Below, piece after piece: positions 1 through 10,858 of a stretch of 64,000 nt of DNA. Position 1 is the stretch's first letter; each line of letters begins with the position of its first letter. The translations under genes and the position numbers were made by a program. Source of the stretch: Streptomyces sp. RPA4-2 (GTDB lineage: Bacteria; Actinomycetota; Actinomycetes; Streptomycetales; Streptomycetaceae). The notes below the pieces were generated by a model that searched no databases, was not told the DNA's origin, and saw only the letters and a list, made by a program, of their open reading frames with translations. The stretch lies in NCBI RefSeq assembly GCF_012273515.2, contig NZ_CP050975.2:5208001-5272000 (forward strand), written 5' to 3'.

Positions 1-2570
<2,570 letters not shown>

Positions 2571-2655
2571 CAGTTGCTCGCGTCCACTGTGTTGGTTCTG
2601 AAACCACGAACAACCGTCGTAGCTATGCCACGGCTCCGGTTGACAGTTTCATAGT
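2571..2655 (+). other. 23S-5S internal transcribed spacer
   Basis: An 85-base spacer separates the 23S and 5S genes. It contains an imperfect dyad (GTTGGTTCTGAAACCACGAACAAC region) of the kind processed by RNase III. No tRNA gene is present in it. Confidence 0.7.
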
Positions 2656-2774
2656 GTTTCGGTGGTCATAGCGTGAGGGAAACGCCCGGTTACATTCCGA
2701 ACCCGGAAGCTAAGCCTCACAGCGCCGATGGTACTGCAGGGGGGACCCTGTGGGAGAGTAGGACGCCGCCGAAC
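2656..2774 (+). rRNA. rrf: 5S ribosomal RNA
   Basis: A complete 5S rRNA of about 119 bases. It begins GTTTCGGTGGTCATAG and contains the conserved loop CCCGGTTACATTCCGAACCC. The 3' strand, GGACGCCGCCGAAC, pairs with the 5' end. It is the last gene of the rRNA operon and is followed within 15 bases by a strong terminator. Confidence 0.95.
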
Positions 2775-2788
2775 AAATTTTGAAGGAG

Positions 2789-2822
2789 ACCCCCGTACCG
2801 GGAGATCGGTACGGGGGTTTTC
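2789..2822 (+). terminator. Terminator of the rRNA operon
   Basis: A perfect 12-bp stem (ACCCCCGTACCG / CGGTACGGGGGT) with a 6-base loop is followed by a T run. This is a classic intrinsic terminator directly after 5S rRNA. Confidence 0.9.
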
Positions 2823-2857
2823 TGCGTTTACGGGCCCCTTCGTTTTAGTGTTGCCGT

Positions 2858-3502
2858 ATGCGCTACGACCTGGTCATCTTCGACAACGACGGCGTCCTCG
2901 TGGACAGTGAGCCGATCTCCAACGGCCTCCTCGCCGCCTATCTGACCGAGCTCGGACACCCCACCTCGTACGAGGAGTCCATCCGGGACTACATGGGGTC
3001 CGCGATGCACCGGGTCCACGACCTGGTCCACGAGCGCACCGGGCAGCGGCTGCCCGACGACTTCGACGACGTCTTCCACGGACGGGTCTTCGCCGCGTTC
3101 GAACGCGAGCTGCGGCCGGTCGCCGGAGCCGTGCAGGTACTGGAGAAGCTGGCCGCGGACGGGGTGCCGTACTGCGTGGCCTCCTCCGGGAGCCACGAAC
3201 GGATCCGCGTGGGGCATCGCACGACCGGGCTCGACCGGTGGTTCGACGCGGGGCGGGTCTTCAGCTCCCAGGACGTCGGGCGGGGCAAGCCGGCGCCGGA
3301 CCTGTTCCTGCACGCGGCCGAGCGGATGGGCGTACCGCCGCACCGATGCGTCGTCGTGGAGGACAGCCCACTCGGGGTACAGGCGGCGAACGCGGCCGGG
3401 ATGGACGTCTACGGATTCACCGCCATGACACCCGCGGCACGGCTCACCGGTGCCACCCGGCTCTTCTCCGACCTGGGAGACCTCCCCGACCTGCTCGTAT
3501 GA
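2858..3502 (+). CDS. HAD superfamily phosphatase, subfamily IA
   Basis: A 214-residue phosphohydrolase of the beta-phosphoglucomutase/phosphoglycolate-phosphatase-like group. Motif I is FDNDGVLVDSE with nucleophile D9 and acid/base D11. Motif II is in ASSGS, motif III is the lysine of GKPAP, and motif IV is VVEDSPLG, which binds Mg. An alpha-helical cap (about residues 15-85) lies between motifs I and II. Length is normal for the subfamily. It starts only 35 bases after the rRNA terminator and is probably transcribed alone. The substrate cannot be told from sequence. The class call is firm; calling it a mutase or a specific phosphatase would be guesswork. Confidence 0.85.
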   Translation: MRYDLVIFDNDGVLVDSEPISNGLLAAYLTELGHPTSYEESIRDYMGSAMHRVHDLVHERTGQRLPDDFDDVFHGRVFAAFERELRPVAGAVQVLEKLAADGVPYCVASSGSHERIRVGHRTTGLDRWFDAGRVFSSQDVGRGKPAPDLFLHAAERMGVPPHRCVVVEDSPLGVQAANAAGMDVYGFTAMTPAARLTGATRLFSDLGDLPDLLV

Positions 3503-3637
3503 CCCGCGCCATCGGGCGGCGCTGACATTTGTCATGGCGAGCTCCGGACGATCGTTTCTGTCGGCCCGAGGGGTCCGGCCGCGAAGCTGAGTACATCGAG
3601 AGCGGCACGTACAAGGCGACGACGGAAGGACCCGATC

Positions 3638-4345
3638 GTGAGCGTCACGGCCACGGAGACCGGTATCGCGACGGCGGACGCCGGCGGCACCGGCAAGGTC
3701 GCCACCCGGCAGCACCTCCTGCCGCTGATCGTGGACGTGGCCGTGCCGATCGGCTCGTACTACCTCCTCAAGAGCGGCCTCGGGATGAGCACCATGGCGG
3801 CGCTGGGGTGGAGCAGCGTGGTGCCCGCCGTGCGGACCCTGTGGAGCGTGCTGCGGGAGCGGAAGGTCAACGCGCTGGCCGCGCTGATCCTGTTCGTCAA
3901 CGTGGCCGGTCTGCTGCTGAGTCTGGTCGCCGGTGACCCGCGGCTGATGCTCGCCAAGGACAGCGGAGTGAGCAGTGTGATCGGGATCGGTGTCCTGGTC
4001 TCCGTGATGGCGGGACGGCCGATGATGACGACGGCGATGAAACCGTTCGTCACCAAGGGGGACCGTGCGCGGACGGCCGCCTGGGATCGACTGCTCGGCG
4101 GGTCCGAGCGGTTCCGGAAGTTCGAGCGGACCTTCTCCCTCGTGTGGGGTGTGGCGCTGCTCGGGGAGTGCGTCGTGCGGATCGTGGGGGCGTACACGCT
4201 GCCCGTCGACACGATGGTGTGGCTCGGCACGGTCGTCATGATCTGCACGATGGCGGGGGCCATGGTGGTCAGTGGTGGCCTCGCCGCCGGTCCGATGGAG
4301 GCGATGGTCAGGGCGGAAGCGGCCGGACCGACCGGCGACCGATGA
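3638..4345 (+). CDS. VC0807-like integral membrane protein
   Basis: A 235-residue protein with about five to six hydrophobic segments (roughly residues 27-47, 50-70, 78-98, 112-130, 165-185 and 192-215). The layout, with a conserved central region around MAGRPMMTT, fits the VC0807 family of uncharacterised membrane proteins distantly like septation protein A. It starts at GTG 3638, which has a GGAAGGA ribosome-binding site 7 bases upstream. The first 20 residues are polar and alanine/threonine rich. It has no obvious partner gene. The family name is remembered and function is unknown. Confidence 0.7.
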   Translation: MSVTATETGIATADAGGTGKVATRQHLLPLIVDVAVPIGSYYLLKSGLGMSTMAALGWSSVVPAVRTLWSVLRERKVNALAALILFVNVAGLLLSLVAGDPRLMLAKDSGVSSVIGIGVLVSVMAGRPMMTTAMKPFVTKGDRARTAAWDRLLGGSERFRKFERTFSLVWGVALLGECVVRIVGAYTLPVDTMVWLGTVVMICTMAGAMVVSGGLAAGPMEAMVRAEAAGPTGDR

Positions 4346-4425
4346 CGGCCCCGCCACAGAGTTGAGCAGAATTCACCTTCGGCTGGATCTACCCACCGGT
4401 AGGCCGGGGCCCTACGCTCGCCGCC

Positions 4426-5634
4426 ATGACAGATGTGCTGCGGCGCGGCAGGGCCTCGCTGGCGTTCAGCTTCTTCGCCCAGGGCGCCACCTTCGCGCTG
4501 CTCGTGACGCGCATCCCCGCCATCCAGGACCGGTACGGGGTCTCGGACGCGTTGCTGCCCGCCTTCCTTGCGGCCGTCCCGATCCTCGCCGGCGTGGGGA
4601 GTGTGACGACCGAGCACCTGGTCAAACGGATACGGCCCAGCCGGCTGCTGCGCTGGTCCCAGCCCGTGGTGCTGCTGGCGCTGCTCGGAGTCGGGGCCGG
4701 GGACCGGCTGGTGGAGATGGCGGTGGCCCTCGGCGCCTTCGGGCTCGCGGTCGGCGCGCTCGACGCCTCCATGAACATGCTGGGGGTGAGCCTCCAACGG
4801 ACGTACGGGCGCAGCATCATGCTCGGTTTCCACGCCACGTACAGCCTGGGCGGGATCGTGGGCGCCTCGCTCGCGTGGGCGGGGGCGCACTGGCATCTGT
4901 CGCTGTTCACGTCCTATCTGCCGGTGGTGCTCGTGCTGCTGCCTGCCGCGTTCCTGGGAAGCCGGTGGTACGTCGACGGGGAGGGCGGGACCGGGCCGGA
5001 GAAGGCCGAGGGCGGGCCCGTCGTCTTCAAGCTGCTGTTGCCGCTGTGCCTGGTGATGACGTTCGCGTACATCGGGGACTCGACGGTCTCCAACTGGAGT
5101 GCGAAGTATCTGCAGGACGTGCTGGGCAGTTCTGAGCAGCTGGCGACCGTTCCGTACAACGTCTACATGGTGATGACGCTGGTGGGGAGGGCCGTCGGGG
5201 ACGTCGGGGTGCGGCGGTTCGGGGCGGTGGCGGTCGTGCGGCTGGGGGCCGTGGTGGCGGCGCTGGGGTTCGGGGTGGTGGCGGTGGCCCCCGGGGCGTG
5301 GGTCGGGATGCTCGGGTTCACCCTGTTGGGGCTGGGGTTGTGTGTGCTGGTTCCACAGACCTTCGCGGCGGCCGGGCGGCTCTTCCCCGGGGCTTCGGAC
5401 ACGGCCATCGCGCGTCTGAACATCTTCAACTACGTGGGGTTCCTGATCGGTTCGCCGTTGGTGGGGGCGCTGGGCGACGCGTGGAACTACCGGGGCGCCA
5501 TGCTTGTGCCGATGGTGTTGGTCCTGGTGACCCTGGGGTACGCCCGCTCGTTCGCGCCCGAACCGGACCGATACGGTGACGGGCATGAGCGGCCGCGCAC
5601 AGCTGATGTGGGACGAGGCAGTAACGGGCTATGA
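4426..5634 (+). CDS. Major facilitator superfamily transporter
   Basis: A 402-residue inner-membrane transporter with about twelve hydrophobic segments and a short central loop (around 185-200, GEGGTGPEKAEGG) between two six-helix halves. It resembles the FucP/YbjJ-like branch (start RASLAFSFFAQGATFALLVTRIPAIQDRYG). The substrate is unknown. It starts at ATG 4426. The last 17 codons overlap the start of the downstream deacetylase gene in another frame, so the two are probably co-transcribed. The C-terminal tail (EPDRYGDGHERPRTADV) is polar and cytoplasmic. Confidence 0.85.
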   Translation: MTDVLRRGRASLAFSFFAQGATFALLVTRIPAIQDRYGVSDALLPAFLAAVPILAGVGSVTTEHLVKRIRPSRLLRWSQPVVLLALLGVGAGDRLVEMAVALGAFGLAVGALDASMNMLGVSLQRTYGRSIMLGFHATYSLGGIVGASLAWAGAHWHLSLFTSYLPVVLVLLPAAFLGSRWYVDGEGGTGPEKAEGGPVVFKLLLPLCLVMTFAYIGDSTVSNWSAKYLQDVLGSSEQLATVPYNVYMVMTLVGRAVGDVGVRRFGAVAVVRLGAVVAALGFGVVAVAPGAWVGMLGFTLLGLGLCVLVPQTFAAAGRLFPGASDTAIARLNIFNYVGFLIGSPLVGALGDAWNYRGAMLVPMVLVLVTLGYARSFAPEPDRYGDGHERPRTADVGRGSNGL

Positions 5635-6757
5635 CTTCGGTCCGGACCATCCGATGGACCCGGTCCGGCTGGCGCTGACCCGGGGACTGGTCGGGGCCTT
5701 CGGGCTCGACCGGGACATGGACGTGGTCGCGGCGAAGGCGGCCGGGGAGTCGACGCTGCGGCTCGTGCACCGGGAGGACTACGTGGAGGCGGTCAGGGCC
5801 GCCTCCGCCGATCCGGCCGCCGCCGACGCCTCGTACGGACTCGGAACCATGGACGATCCCGCCTTCGCGGGGATGCACGAGGTGTCCGCGCTCATCGCGG
5901 GGCAGTCGGTCGGTGCGGCGGAGGCGGTGTGGCGCGGGGACGCGCTGCACGCGGTGAACTTCGCCGGCGGTCTGCATCACGCGATGCCGGGTGGCGCGTC
6001 GGGGTTCTGCATCTACAACGACGCCGCGCTGGCGATCGCGCGGCTGCTGGAGCTCGGGGCCGAGCGGGTCGCCTACGTGGATGTCGACGTGCATCACGGG
6101 GACGGTGTGCAGGCCGCGTTCTGGGAGGATCCGCGGGTTCTGACGATCTCGCTGCACGAACATCCGCGGACCCTGTTCCCGCAGACCGGGTGGCCCGAGG
6201 AGACCGGCGCCGAGGGCGCGGAGGGCAGTGCCGTGAACGTGGCGCTGCCGGCCGGGACGGGGGACGCGGGGTGGCTGCGGGCCTTTCACGCGGTCGTTCC
6301 CGAACTGGTCGCGGAGTTCCGGCCGCAGGTGCTCGTCACCCAGCACGGCGCGGACACCCACTTCGAGGATCCGCTCGCGCATCTCGCCGTCTCGCTCGAC
6401 GCGCAACGGGCCGTGCAGGTCGCCTGTCACGAGCTGGCGCACGAGTACGCCGACGGGCGGTGGATCGCGCTGGGCGGCGGGGGGTACGCGGTCGTGGACG
6501 TCGTACCGCGGTCGTGGACGCATCTGGTGGCCGTCGCCGCGGGGCGGCCGATCGAGCCCGAGACGGTGATTCCGGAGAGCTGGCGGCAGGAAGTCTTCGC
6601 CCGTACGAGGCAGTTGGCGCCGGCGCGGATGACGGACGGGCGGTGGCCGGTGTCCTGGGCGGACTGGGAGTCCGGGTACGACCCGGCGGACCGCCTCGAC
6701 CAGGCGATCGTGGCGACGCGGCGGGCGGTGTTCCCGCTGCGGGGGCTGCTCGCGTAG
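5585..6757 (+). CDS. AcuC-like acetoin-utilisation / histone deacetylase family protein
   Basis: A Zn-dependent deacetylase of the arginase/deacetylase fold, about 390 residues. The hallmark motifs are present: the paired catalytic histidines before AMPGGASGFCIYND, the metal ligands in DVDVHHGDG, and the second metal aspartate in GADTHFEDPLAH. A glycine-rich loop (LGGGGY) lies near 300. In Bacillus, AcuC deacetylates acetyl-CoA synthetase, and a similar role is plausible here. The start is uncertain: ATG 5585 (MSGRAQL) is chosen, while an in-frame GTG at 5576 would add three residues. Either start overlaps the upstream transporter gene by 50-59 bases, implying translational coupling. Confidence 0.85.
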   Translation: MSGRAQLMWDEAVTGYDFGPDHPMDPVRLALTRGLVGAFGLDRDMDVVAAKAAGESTLRLVHREDYVEAVRAASADPAAADASYGLGTMDDPAFAGMHEVSALIAGQSVGAAEAVWRGDALHAVNFAGGLHHAMPGGASGFCIYNDAALAIARLLELGAERVAYVDVDVHHGDGVQAAFWEDPRVLTISLHEHPRTLFPQTGWPEETGAEGAEGSAVNVALPAGTGDAGWLRAFHAVVPELVAEFRPQVLVTQHGADTHFEDPLAHLAVSLDAQRAVQVACHELAHEYADGRWIALGGGGYAVVDVVPRSWTHLVAVAAGRPIEPETVIPESWRQEVFARTRQLAPARMTDGRWPVSWADWESGYDPADRLDQAIVATRRAVFPLRGLLA

Positions 6758-6885
6758 GCCGCGTCGGACTGGGCCCGGGGCCTTTCGGTCCGCTGCCACC
6801 GCCCGGAGATGTCCATTACGCCAACTGTGGGGCGTTTTCGGGATTTTCGGGGTGAACGTCCGGCACATGCGCCAGCATCGCTGAC

Positions 6886-7701
6886 GTGTTGAGCACCGGA
6901 GCATTGCGCGCGCATCTGCTGGCCGCCCGGCTGGCCGGGCCCGTCGCCACCTCGCGCGAGGAGAGTCTGCGGAGTTATCGGCTCTTCGCCGCCCGGGATC
7001 CTCGGGTGCTGCTCGGACTTGATCCCGAGTGGTCCTGGCGGGAGCGGGATCTGATCGAGTTGATGGCGGACAAGTGCGGGGTTTCGGCCGATCCGGCGCA
7101 CACGAGCGGGCATGATGTGATCGACCCGGAGAGGACCCTGGCCGCGCTGGAAGCCTTCGCGCGGCGGCTCGGGGAAGCGGCCCGCAACCGCGAACCGGTG
7201 CTTCTGGGTACCGGCCATCCGCATCGGCTGCTCGGTTTCTACGCCGCCCTCGCGGACGCGCTGTCGTCAGCGGGATGTACCGTCCTCAGCCCCGCGCAGG
7301 GTAGCTCTGTCGACATAACGACCCGGTTCGGTCTACGCACGTACAACCTCGACTACGTACAAGGCGTCGCGTTGGTGCGCGAACCCGGTGTGCGTGCCCC
7401 CCGCGGTGCGACCGGCGCGCACTCCCACTCGCCGCTCCCGGTTCGTACCGTCCTGGCGGCCGCGGCGGAGGCCGGAGGGCCCCTCCCGGAGCTGGTGATC
7501 GGGGACCACGGATGGGTCTGCGGAGCAGGTCAGCTGGGGTTCGAGGCCATGGGGCTGGCCGATACGGACGATCCCGCGCTCTTCGTCGGAGAGGCAGAGG
7601 GGCGGGTGTCCGTCGTCGTTCCGGTTGATGACGCTGTGCGGTCTGATTACTACCGACCGCTTACTCGCTATGTACTCAATCGAGCGTGTCTGTCACAGTA
7701 G
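6886..7701 (+). CDS. Conserved actinobacterial phosphatase-family protein
   Basis: A 271-residue soluble protein with no signal peptide or membrane segment. Visible conserved-looking blocks are LLGTGHPHRLLGFY (about 105-118), the GIGDHGW-like motif VIGDHGWVCG (about 205-214) and the C-terminal YYRPLTRYV. Relatives in other actinomycetes are, from memory, annotated simply as phosphatase. The histidine and aspartate content of these blocks is compatible with that, but no classic phosphatase signature is seen. It starts at GTG 6886. It sits upstream of bdtA in the same orientation but is separated by a regulated promoter, so it is likely a separate unit. Confidence 0.6.
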   Translation: MLSTGALRAHLLAARLAGPVATSREESLRSYRLFAARDPRVLLGLDPEWSWRERDLIELMADKCGVSADPAHTSGHDVIDPERTLAALEAFARRLGEAARNREPVLLGTGHPHRLLGFYAALADALSSAGCTVLSPAQGSSVDITTRFGLRTYNLDYVQGVALVREPGVRAPRGATGAHSHSPLPVRTVLAAAAEAGGPLPELVIGDHGWVCGAGQLGFEAMGLADTDDPALFVGEAEGRVSVVVPVDDAVRSDYYRPLTRYVLNRACLSQ

Positions 7702-7745
7702 GCGGCCGATAGCATCCCCTCTTCCCCACTCGCATCACCCGCCCC

Positions 7746-7783
7746 TACATTGGGGAGTGAGCACGCAACGACGAAGAGTCACC
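7746..7783 (+). promoter_or_regulatory. Candidate bdtA promoter with BldD box
   Basis: AGTGA at 7756-7760 and TCACC at 7779-7783 form the inverted half-sites remembered for the developmental repressor BldD (AGTGA-n-TCACC), here 18 bases apart. A further TCACC lies at 7735. A possible -10 element TACATT (7746-7751) lies just upstream, so a bound BldD would sit over the transcription start. bdtA was named as a BldD target in S. coelicolor, which supports the reading. No -35 is clear. Confidence 0.55.
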
Positions 7784-7830
7784 GGAAGGGGAAGCCGGTG
7801 ACCGTCGAGTGCGGAAGGTTCAGGTGTGTC

Positions 7831-8043
7831 ATGGCTGCAGCGGGCGAGAGGCCTCTGAACGAGGTTCAGTTCCTTACCGTGGCGGAAGTCGCCTCGGTCA
7901 TGCGAGTGTCGAAGATGACCGTGTACCGCTTGGTGCACAGCGGTCATCTGCCGGCGATCCGGGTGGGGAGGTCCTTCCGGGTGCCGGAGCAAGCGGTTCA
8001 CGAGTACCTCCGCGAGAGCTATGTGGGGGTGGAGACAGCCTGA
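7831..8043 (+). CDS. bdtA: BdtA, small excisionase-type helix-turn-helix DNA-binding protein
   Basis: A 70-residue protein that is essentially one winged-helix MerR/excisionase-like domain. It includes FLTVAEVASVMRVSKMTVYRLVHSG as recognition unit, then the wing LPAIRVGRSFRVPEQAVHEYL. It matches from memory the BldD target A protein of Streptomyces. The start is placed at ATG 7831 (MAAAGERP); upstream in-frame starts would add a basic, non-conserved leader. It probably acts as a small DNA-binding accessory regulator, with unknown targets. It is followed by the bS22 gene at a 164-base distance. The symbol rests on recognition of sequence plus the bldN-proximal context. Confidence 0.75.
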   Translation: MAAAGERPLNEVQFLTVAEVASVMRVSKMTVYRLVHSGHLPAIRVGRSFRVPEQAVHEYLRESYVGVETA

Positions 8044-8207
8044 CGGCGTCCCGGTGAAGTTCTCCGAAGGTCCTTGTGGCCACTCGGGAATGCACTCGGA
8101 TCACCTCGATTACGACCTCAGCGCTCGGACGGGTAGGCTGGCCCCTCATAGGTCGTGTGGGCCCATGCAGCCCAGCACCGAGTAAAGAGAAGTGAGCGAG
8201 GGTAGTC

Positions 8208-8306
8208 GTGGGCTCTGTTATCAAGAAGCGGCGCAAGCGGATGGCGAAGAAGAAGCACCGCAAGCTGCTCAAGCGCACTCGCGTTCAGCGTCGCAACAAG
8301 AAGTAG
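8208..8306 (+). CDS. Ribosomal protein bS22 (AURKAIP1/COX24-type), 32 residues
   Basis: A tiny, very basic 32-residue protein beginning [19 protein letters not shown] and ending NKK. It matches from memory the small-subunit protein bS22 first seen in mycobacterial ribosome structures. That protein is related to the AURKAIP1/COX24 domain of mitochondrial mS38. It inserts into rRNA near the subunit interface. It starts at GTG 8208 after a purine-rich GCGAGGG region. Codon use is biased to AAG/CGC, as expected for a highly expressed gene. A hairpin with a T run follows at 8374. Confidence 0.85.
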   Translation: MGSVIKKRRKRMAKKKHRKLLKRTRVQRRNKK

Positions 8307-8373
8307 GGCCGTGCCCCGCCTGAGCGGGGTTCGTCCTTACGCTTGTGCGACAGCTGTCGACAGCGCGCTCTGT

Positions 8374-8399
8374 GGCCCCTCACCTACGGGTGGGGGGCC
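8374..8399 (+). terminator. Probable terminator after bS22 gene
   Basis: An 11-bp stem (GGCCCCTCACC / GGTGGGGGGCC, one mismatch) with loop TACG is followed by GCAGCGTTTT. It lies 68 bases after the bS22 stop. The rest of the 343-base gap to 8650 is GC rich and shows no further gene. Confidence 0.6.
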
Positions 8400-8649
8400 G
8401 CAGCGTTTTCCGGCCGCGGGCGGCCGCGCATCTGCGTCCCGAGCGCTCTCAGGGAGGATGCTGTGCGTACGCCTGCCGGCCCCGCGGTCCGGCCCGGTCA
8501 CAGGTCCCTGGCCCGCCGTCACTTCGTGCGCCGGGCGGTCATCACAGCGCAACATCGACCCGCTAGGTTGGCGGCACACGGGGAACACGGGCAGGGTACG
8601 AGCAGACTTACGTCCAGACACGTCCAGCACGGGAAGAGAGGCGCTGATC

Positions 8650-9711
8650 TTGGGGAAGGTCGTGCTCGTGACCGGAGTGGCCCGCCAGTTGGGGGGCCGG
8701 TACGTACGACGGATCCAGCGTGACCCGCAGGTGGACCGCGTGATCGCCGTGGACGCGGTGACGCCCGAGCACCATCTGGGCGGTGCGGACTTCATCCGGG
8801 CCGACATCCGCCAGCCCACGATCGCCCGGGTGCTCGCGGAGCACTCCGTCGACACGGTCGTGCACATGGACGTGACGGGCACCGCGCTGAGCGGCGGCAG
8901 CCGGACCACGGTCAAGGAGACCAACGTCATCGGCACCATGCAGCTCCTCGGGGCCTGTCAGAAGTCCCCGACGGTCAAGCGGCTCGTCGTGAAGTCCAGT
9001 ACGAACGTCTACGGGTCCGCGCCCCGCGACCCGGCCGTGTTCACCGAGACCACCCCGCCCAAGTCGCTGCCCAGCGGCGGCTTCGCGAAGGACACGGTGG
9101 AGGTCGAGGGGTACGTACGCGGCTTCGCGCGCCGCCGGCCCGACGTCGCCGTGTGCGTACTGCGGTTCGCGAACATCCTGGGCCCGAGCGCGGATTCACC
9201 GCTCGCCTCGTACTTCGCGCTGCCGGTGCTGCCGACCGTGTTCGGTTACGACCCACGCCTCCAGTTCGTGCACGAGGACGACGTCATCGAGGTGCTGCGG
9301 ATCGCCTCGCACGAGCCGGAGCGGGGCACCCTCAACAGCGGCACGTTCAACATCGCCGGAGACGGCGTCCTGTTGCTCTCCCAGTGCGCGCGGCGGCTCG
9401 GCCGCCCCACCGTGCCGCTGCTGCTGCCCGCGCTCACCTGGGCGGGCACGGCGGTGCGTACCCTGGGGGTGACGGACTTCTCCCCGGAGCAGCTGCGGCT
9501 GCTGACGCACGGCAGGGTCGTGTCGACGAATCAGATGCGCGAGACGCTGGGATACAAACCGAAGTACACGACCGCCGAGACCTTCGCGGACTTCGCACGC
9601 AGCCGGGGACCCGGACTCCTGCCCCCCGAGGCCCTCGCGGGGGCCGTCGACCGGATCGCCGCGCTGTCCTTCCTGGGCGGCGGCCAACCCCCGACACTGA
9701 GCGCCAACTGA
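8650..9711 (+). CDS. NAD-dependent epimerase/dehydratase (extended SDR family)
   Basis: A 353-residue Rossmann-fold protein. The N-terminal dinucleotide loop is VTGVARQLGGRYVRRI, an atypical TGxxxxxGxxxxR, followed by an acidic strand end (VIAVDAV) favouring NAD. The SST/NVYG block (about 118-123) matches the family, but the usual YxxxK catalytic pair is not obvious: the equivalent region reads GFAKDTVEVEGY. It starts at TTG 8650 (MGKVVLVTG), with GAGAGG about 9 bases upstream. The longer upstream open frame is not protein-like. The stop overlaps the ribosome-binding site of the acyltransferase gene, so the two form an operon, possibly in lipid or cell-envelope metabolism. Confidence 0.8.
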   Translation: MGKVVLVTGVARQLGGRYVRRIQRDPQVDRVIAVDAVTPEHHLGGADFIRADIRQPTIARVLAEHSVDTVVHMDVTGTALSGGSRTTVKETNVIGTMQLLGACQKSPTVKRLVVKSSTNVYGSAPRDPAVFTETTPPKSLPSGGFAKDTVEVEGYVRGFARRRPDVAVCVLRFANILGPSADSPLASYFALPVLPTVFGYDPRLQFVHEDDVIEVLRIASHEPERGTLNSGTFNIAGDGVLLLSQCARRLGRPTVPLLLPALTWAGTAVRTLGVTDFSPEQLRLLTHGRVVSTNQMRETLGYKPKYTTAETFADFARSRGPGLLPPEALAGAVDRIAALSFLGGGQPPTLSAN

Positions 9712-9725
9712 GGAGCGCATCGACG

Positions 9726-10775
9726 ATGGCGGACGCCAAGGTCATTCCGTTCGACGACGACCGGTCGCGCGGGGGTGCTGCGCAGCGCCCGACGCGGCGG
9801 CGGACCACGGGGAGCCGGCGCACGGGCGATCCCGCGGTGGTCCGTGAGGTCCAGCCCCTGCCGGGCCGGACCTTCCCGCAGGATGATGTTCCTGTGACGC
9901 GTGAGGAGAAGCCTGTTCAGCAGCCCCGGGACGGTGGCGGGCTGGAACGGCGTGTCGCCGGGGGCCTCGCCTTCCTGCGCAGGCGTCTGACCGGTGACTA
10001 CGAGGTCGACGACTTCGGGTACGACCAGGAGCTCACCGACCAGGTCCTGATGTCCCTGATCCGCCCGCTCTACGAGAAGTACTTCCGGGTCGAGGTCAAG
10101 GGCATCGAGAACATCCCGTCCGAGGGCGGGGCGCTGATCGTCGCCAACCACTCCGGGACGCTGCCGCTGGACGGCCTGATGATGCAGGTCGCCGTCCACG
10201 ACAACCACCCCGCGGGCCGGCATCTGCGGCTGCTCGCCGCCGATCTGGTCTTCATGCTGCCGGTCGTCAACGAGCTGGCACGCAAGGCCGGTCACACGCT
10301 CGCCTGCGCCGAGGACGCCGAACGGCTGCTGGAGCGCGGTGAACTGGTCGGGGTGATGCCGGAGGGCTTCAAGGGCATCGGCAAGCCGTTCAGCGAGCGC
10401 TACAAGCTCCAGCGCTTCGGGCGCGGCGGATTCGTGTCGACGGCCCTGCGGCAGGGCACTCCGATCATTCCGTGCTCGATCGTCGGCGCGGAGGAGATCT
10501 ATCCGATGATCGGGAACGCGAAGACCCTCGCGCGACTTCTGGGGTTCCCGTACTTCCCGATCACGCCGACCTTCCCGTGGCTCGGCCCGCTCGGCGCCGT
10601 GCCGCTGCCGACGAAGTGGACGATCCAGTTCGGTGAGCCGATCCCGACGGACGGCTATCCGCCGGAGGCCGCCGAGGACCCGATGCTGATGTTCAACCTG
10701 ACGGACCAGGTCAGGGAGCAGATCCAGCACACGCTGTACAAGCTGCTGGTGCAGCGCCGGTCGGTCTTCTTCTGA
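9726..10775 (+). CDS. PlsC-like lysophospholipid/glycerolipid acyltransferase
   Basis: A 349-residue protein with an unstructured basic N-terminus (about 1-75) and an acyltransferase domain (about 110-330). Block I reads VANHSGTLPLDG, so the catalytic His and Asp are six residues apart rather than the usual four. Block III is VMPEGFKGIGKP and block IV IIPCSIVGAEE. A hydrophobic stretch around GFPYFPITPTFPWLG may touch the membrane. It starts at ATG 9726 with GAGGAG 9 bases upstream, overlapping the stop of the epimerase gene. It probably transfers acyl groups to a lipid acceptor; the acceptor is unknown. It converges on rsbN, with a shared terminator. Confidence 0.82.
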   Translation: MADAKVIPFDDDRSRGGAAQRPTRRRTTGSRRTGDPAVVREVQPLPGRTFPQDDVPVTREEKPVQQPRDGGGLERRVAGGLAFLRRRLTGDYEVDDFGYDQELTDQVLMSLIRPLYEKYFRVEVKGIENIPSEGGALIVANHSGTLPLDGLMMQVAVHDNHPAGRHLRLLAADLVFMLPVVNELARKAGHTLACAEDAERLLERGELVGVMPEGFKGIGKPFSERYKLQRFGRGGFVSTALRQGTPIIPCSIVGAEEIYPMIGNAKTLARLLGFPYFPITPTFPWLGPLGAVPLPTKWTIQFGEPIPTDGYPPEAAEDPMLMFNLTDQVREQIQHTLYKLLVQRRSVFF

Positions 10776-10794
10776 CGCTTCCTTTCCGACCCTC

Positions 10795-10850
10795 GCACAT
10801 ACGCCGGTGGGGCACCCTTCGAAGGAAGGGTGCCCCACCGGCGTATGTGC
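10795..10850. terminator. Long perfect hairpin between convergent genes
   Basis: Two perfectly complementary 26-base arms (GCACATACGCCGGTG... / ...CACCGGCGTATGTGC) flank a GAAG loop. It lies between the acyltransferase stop and the rsbN stop, so it can end transcription in both directions. There is no T run on either side. Confidence 0.75.
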
Positions 10851-10858
10851 CCGCGGAT

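Noticed and set aside
2828..4357. Long minus-strand open frame antisense to the HAD and membrane-protein genes
   Set aside because: High-GC third-position bias opens antisense frames; the product is Arg/His/Pro/Gly rich with no domain, while the plus-strand genes have clear motifs.
8311..8649. N-terminal extension of the epimerase
   Set aside because: The upstream open frame is low-quality sequence over a terminator; the Rossmann fold starts right after TTG 8650, which has a ribosome-binding site.
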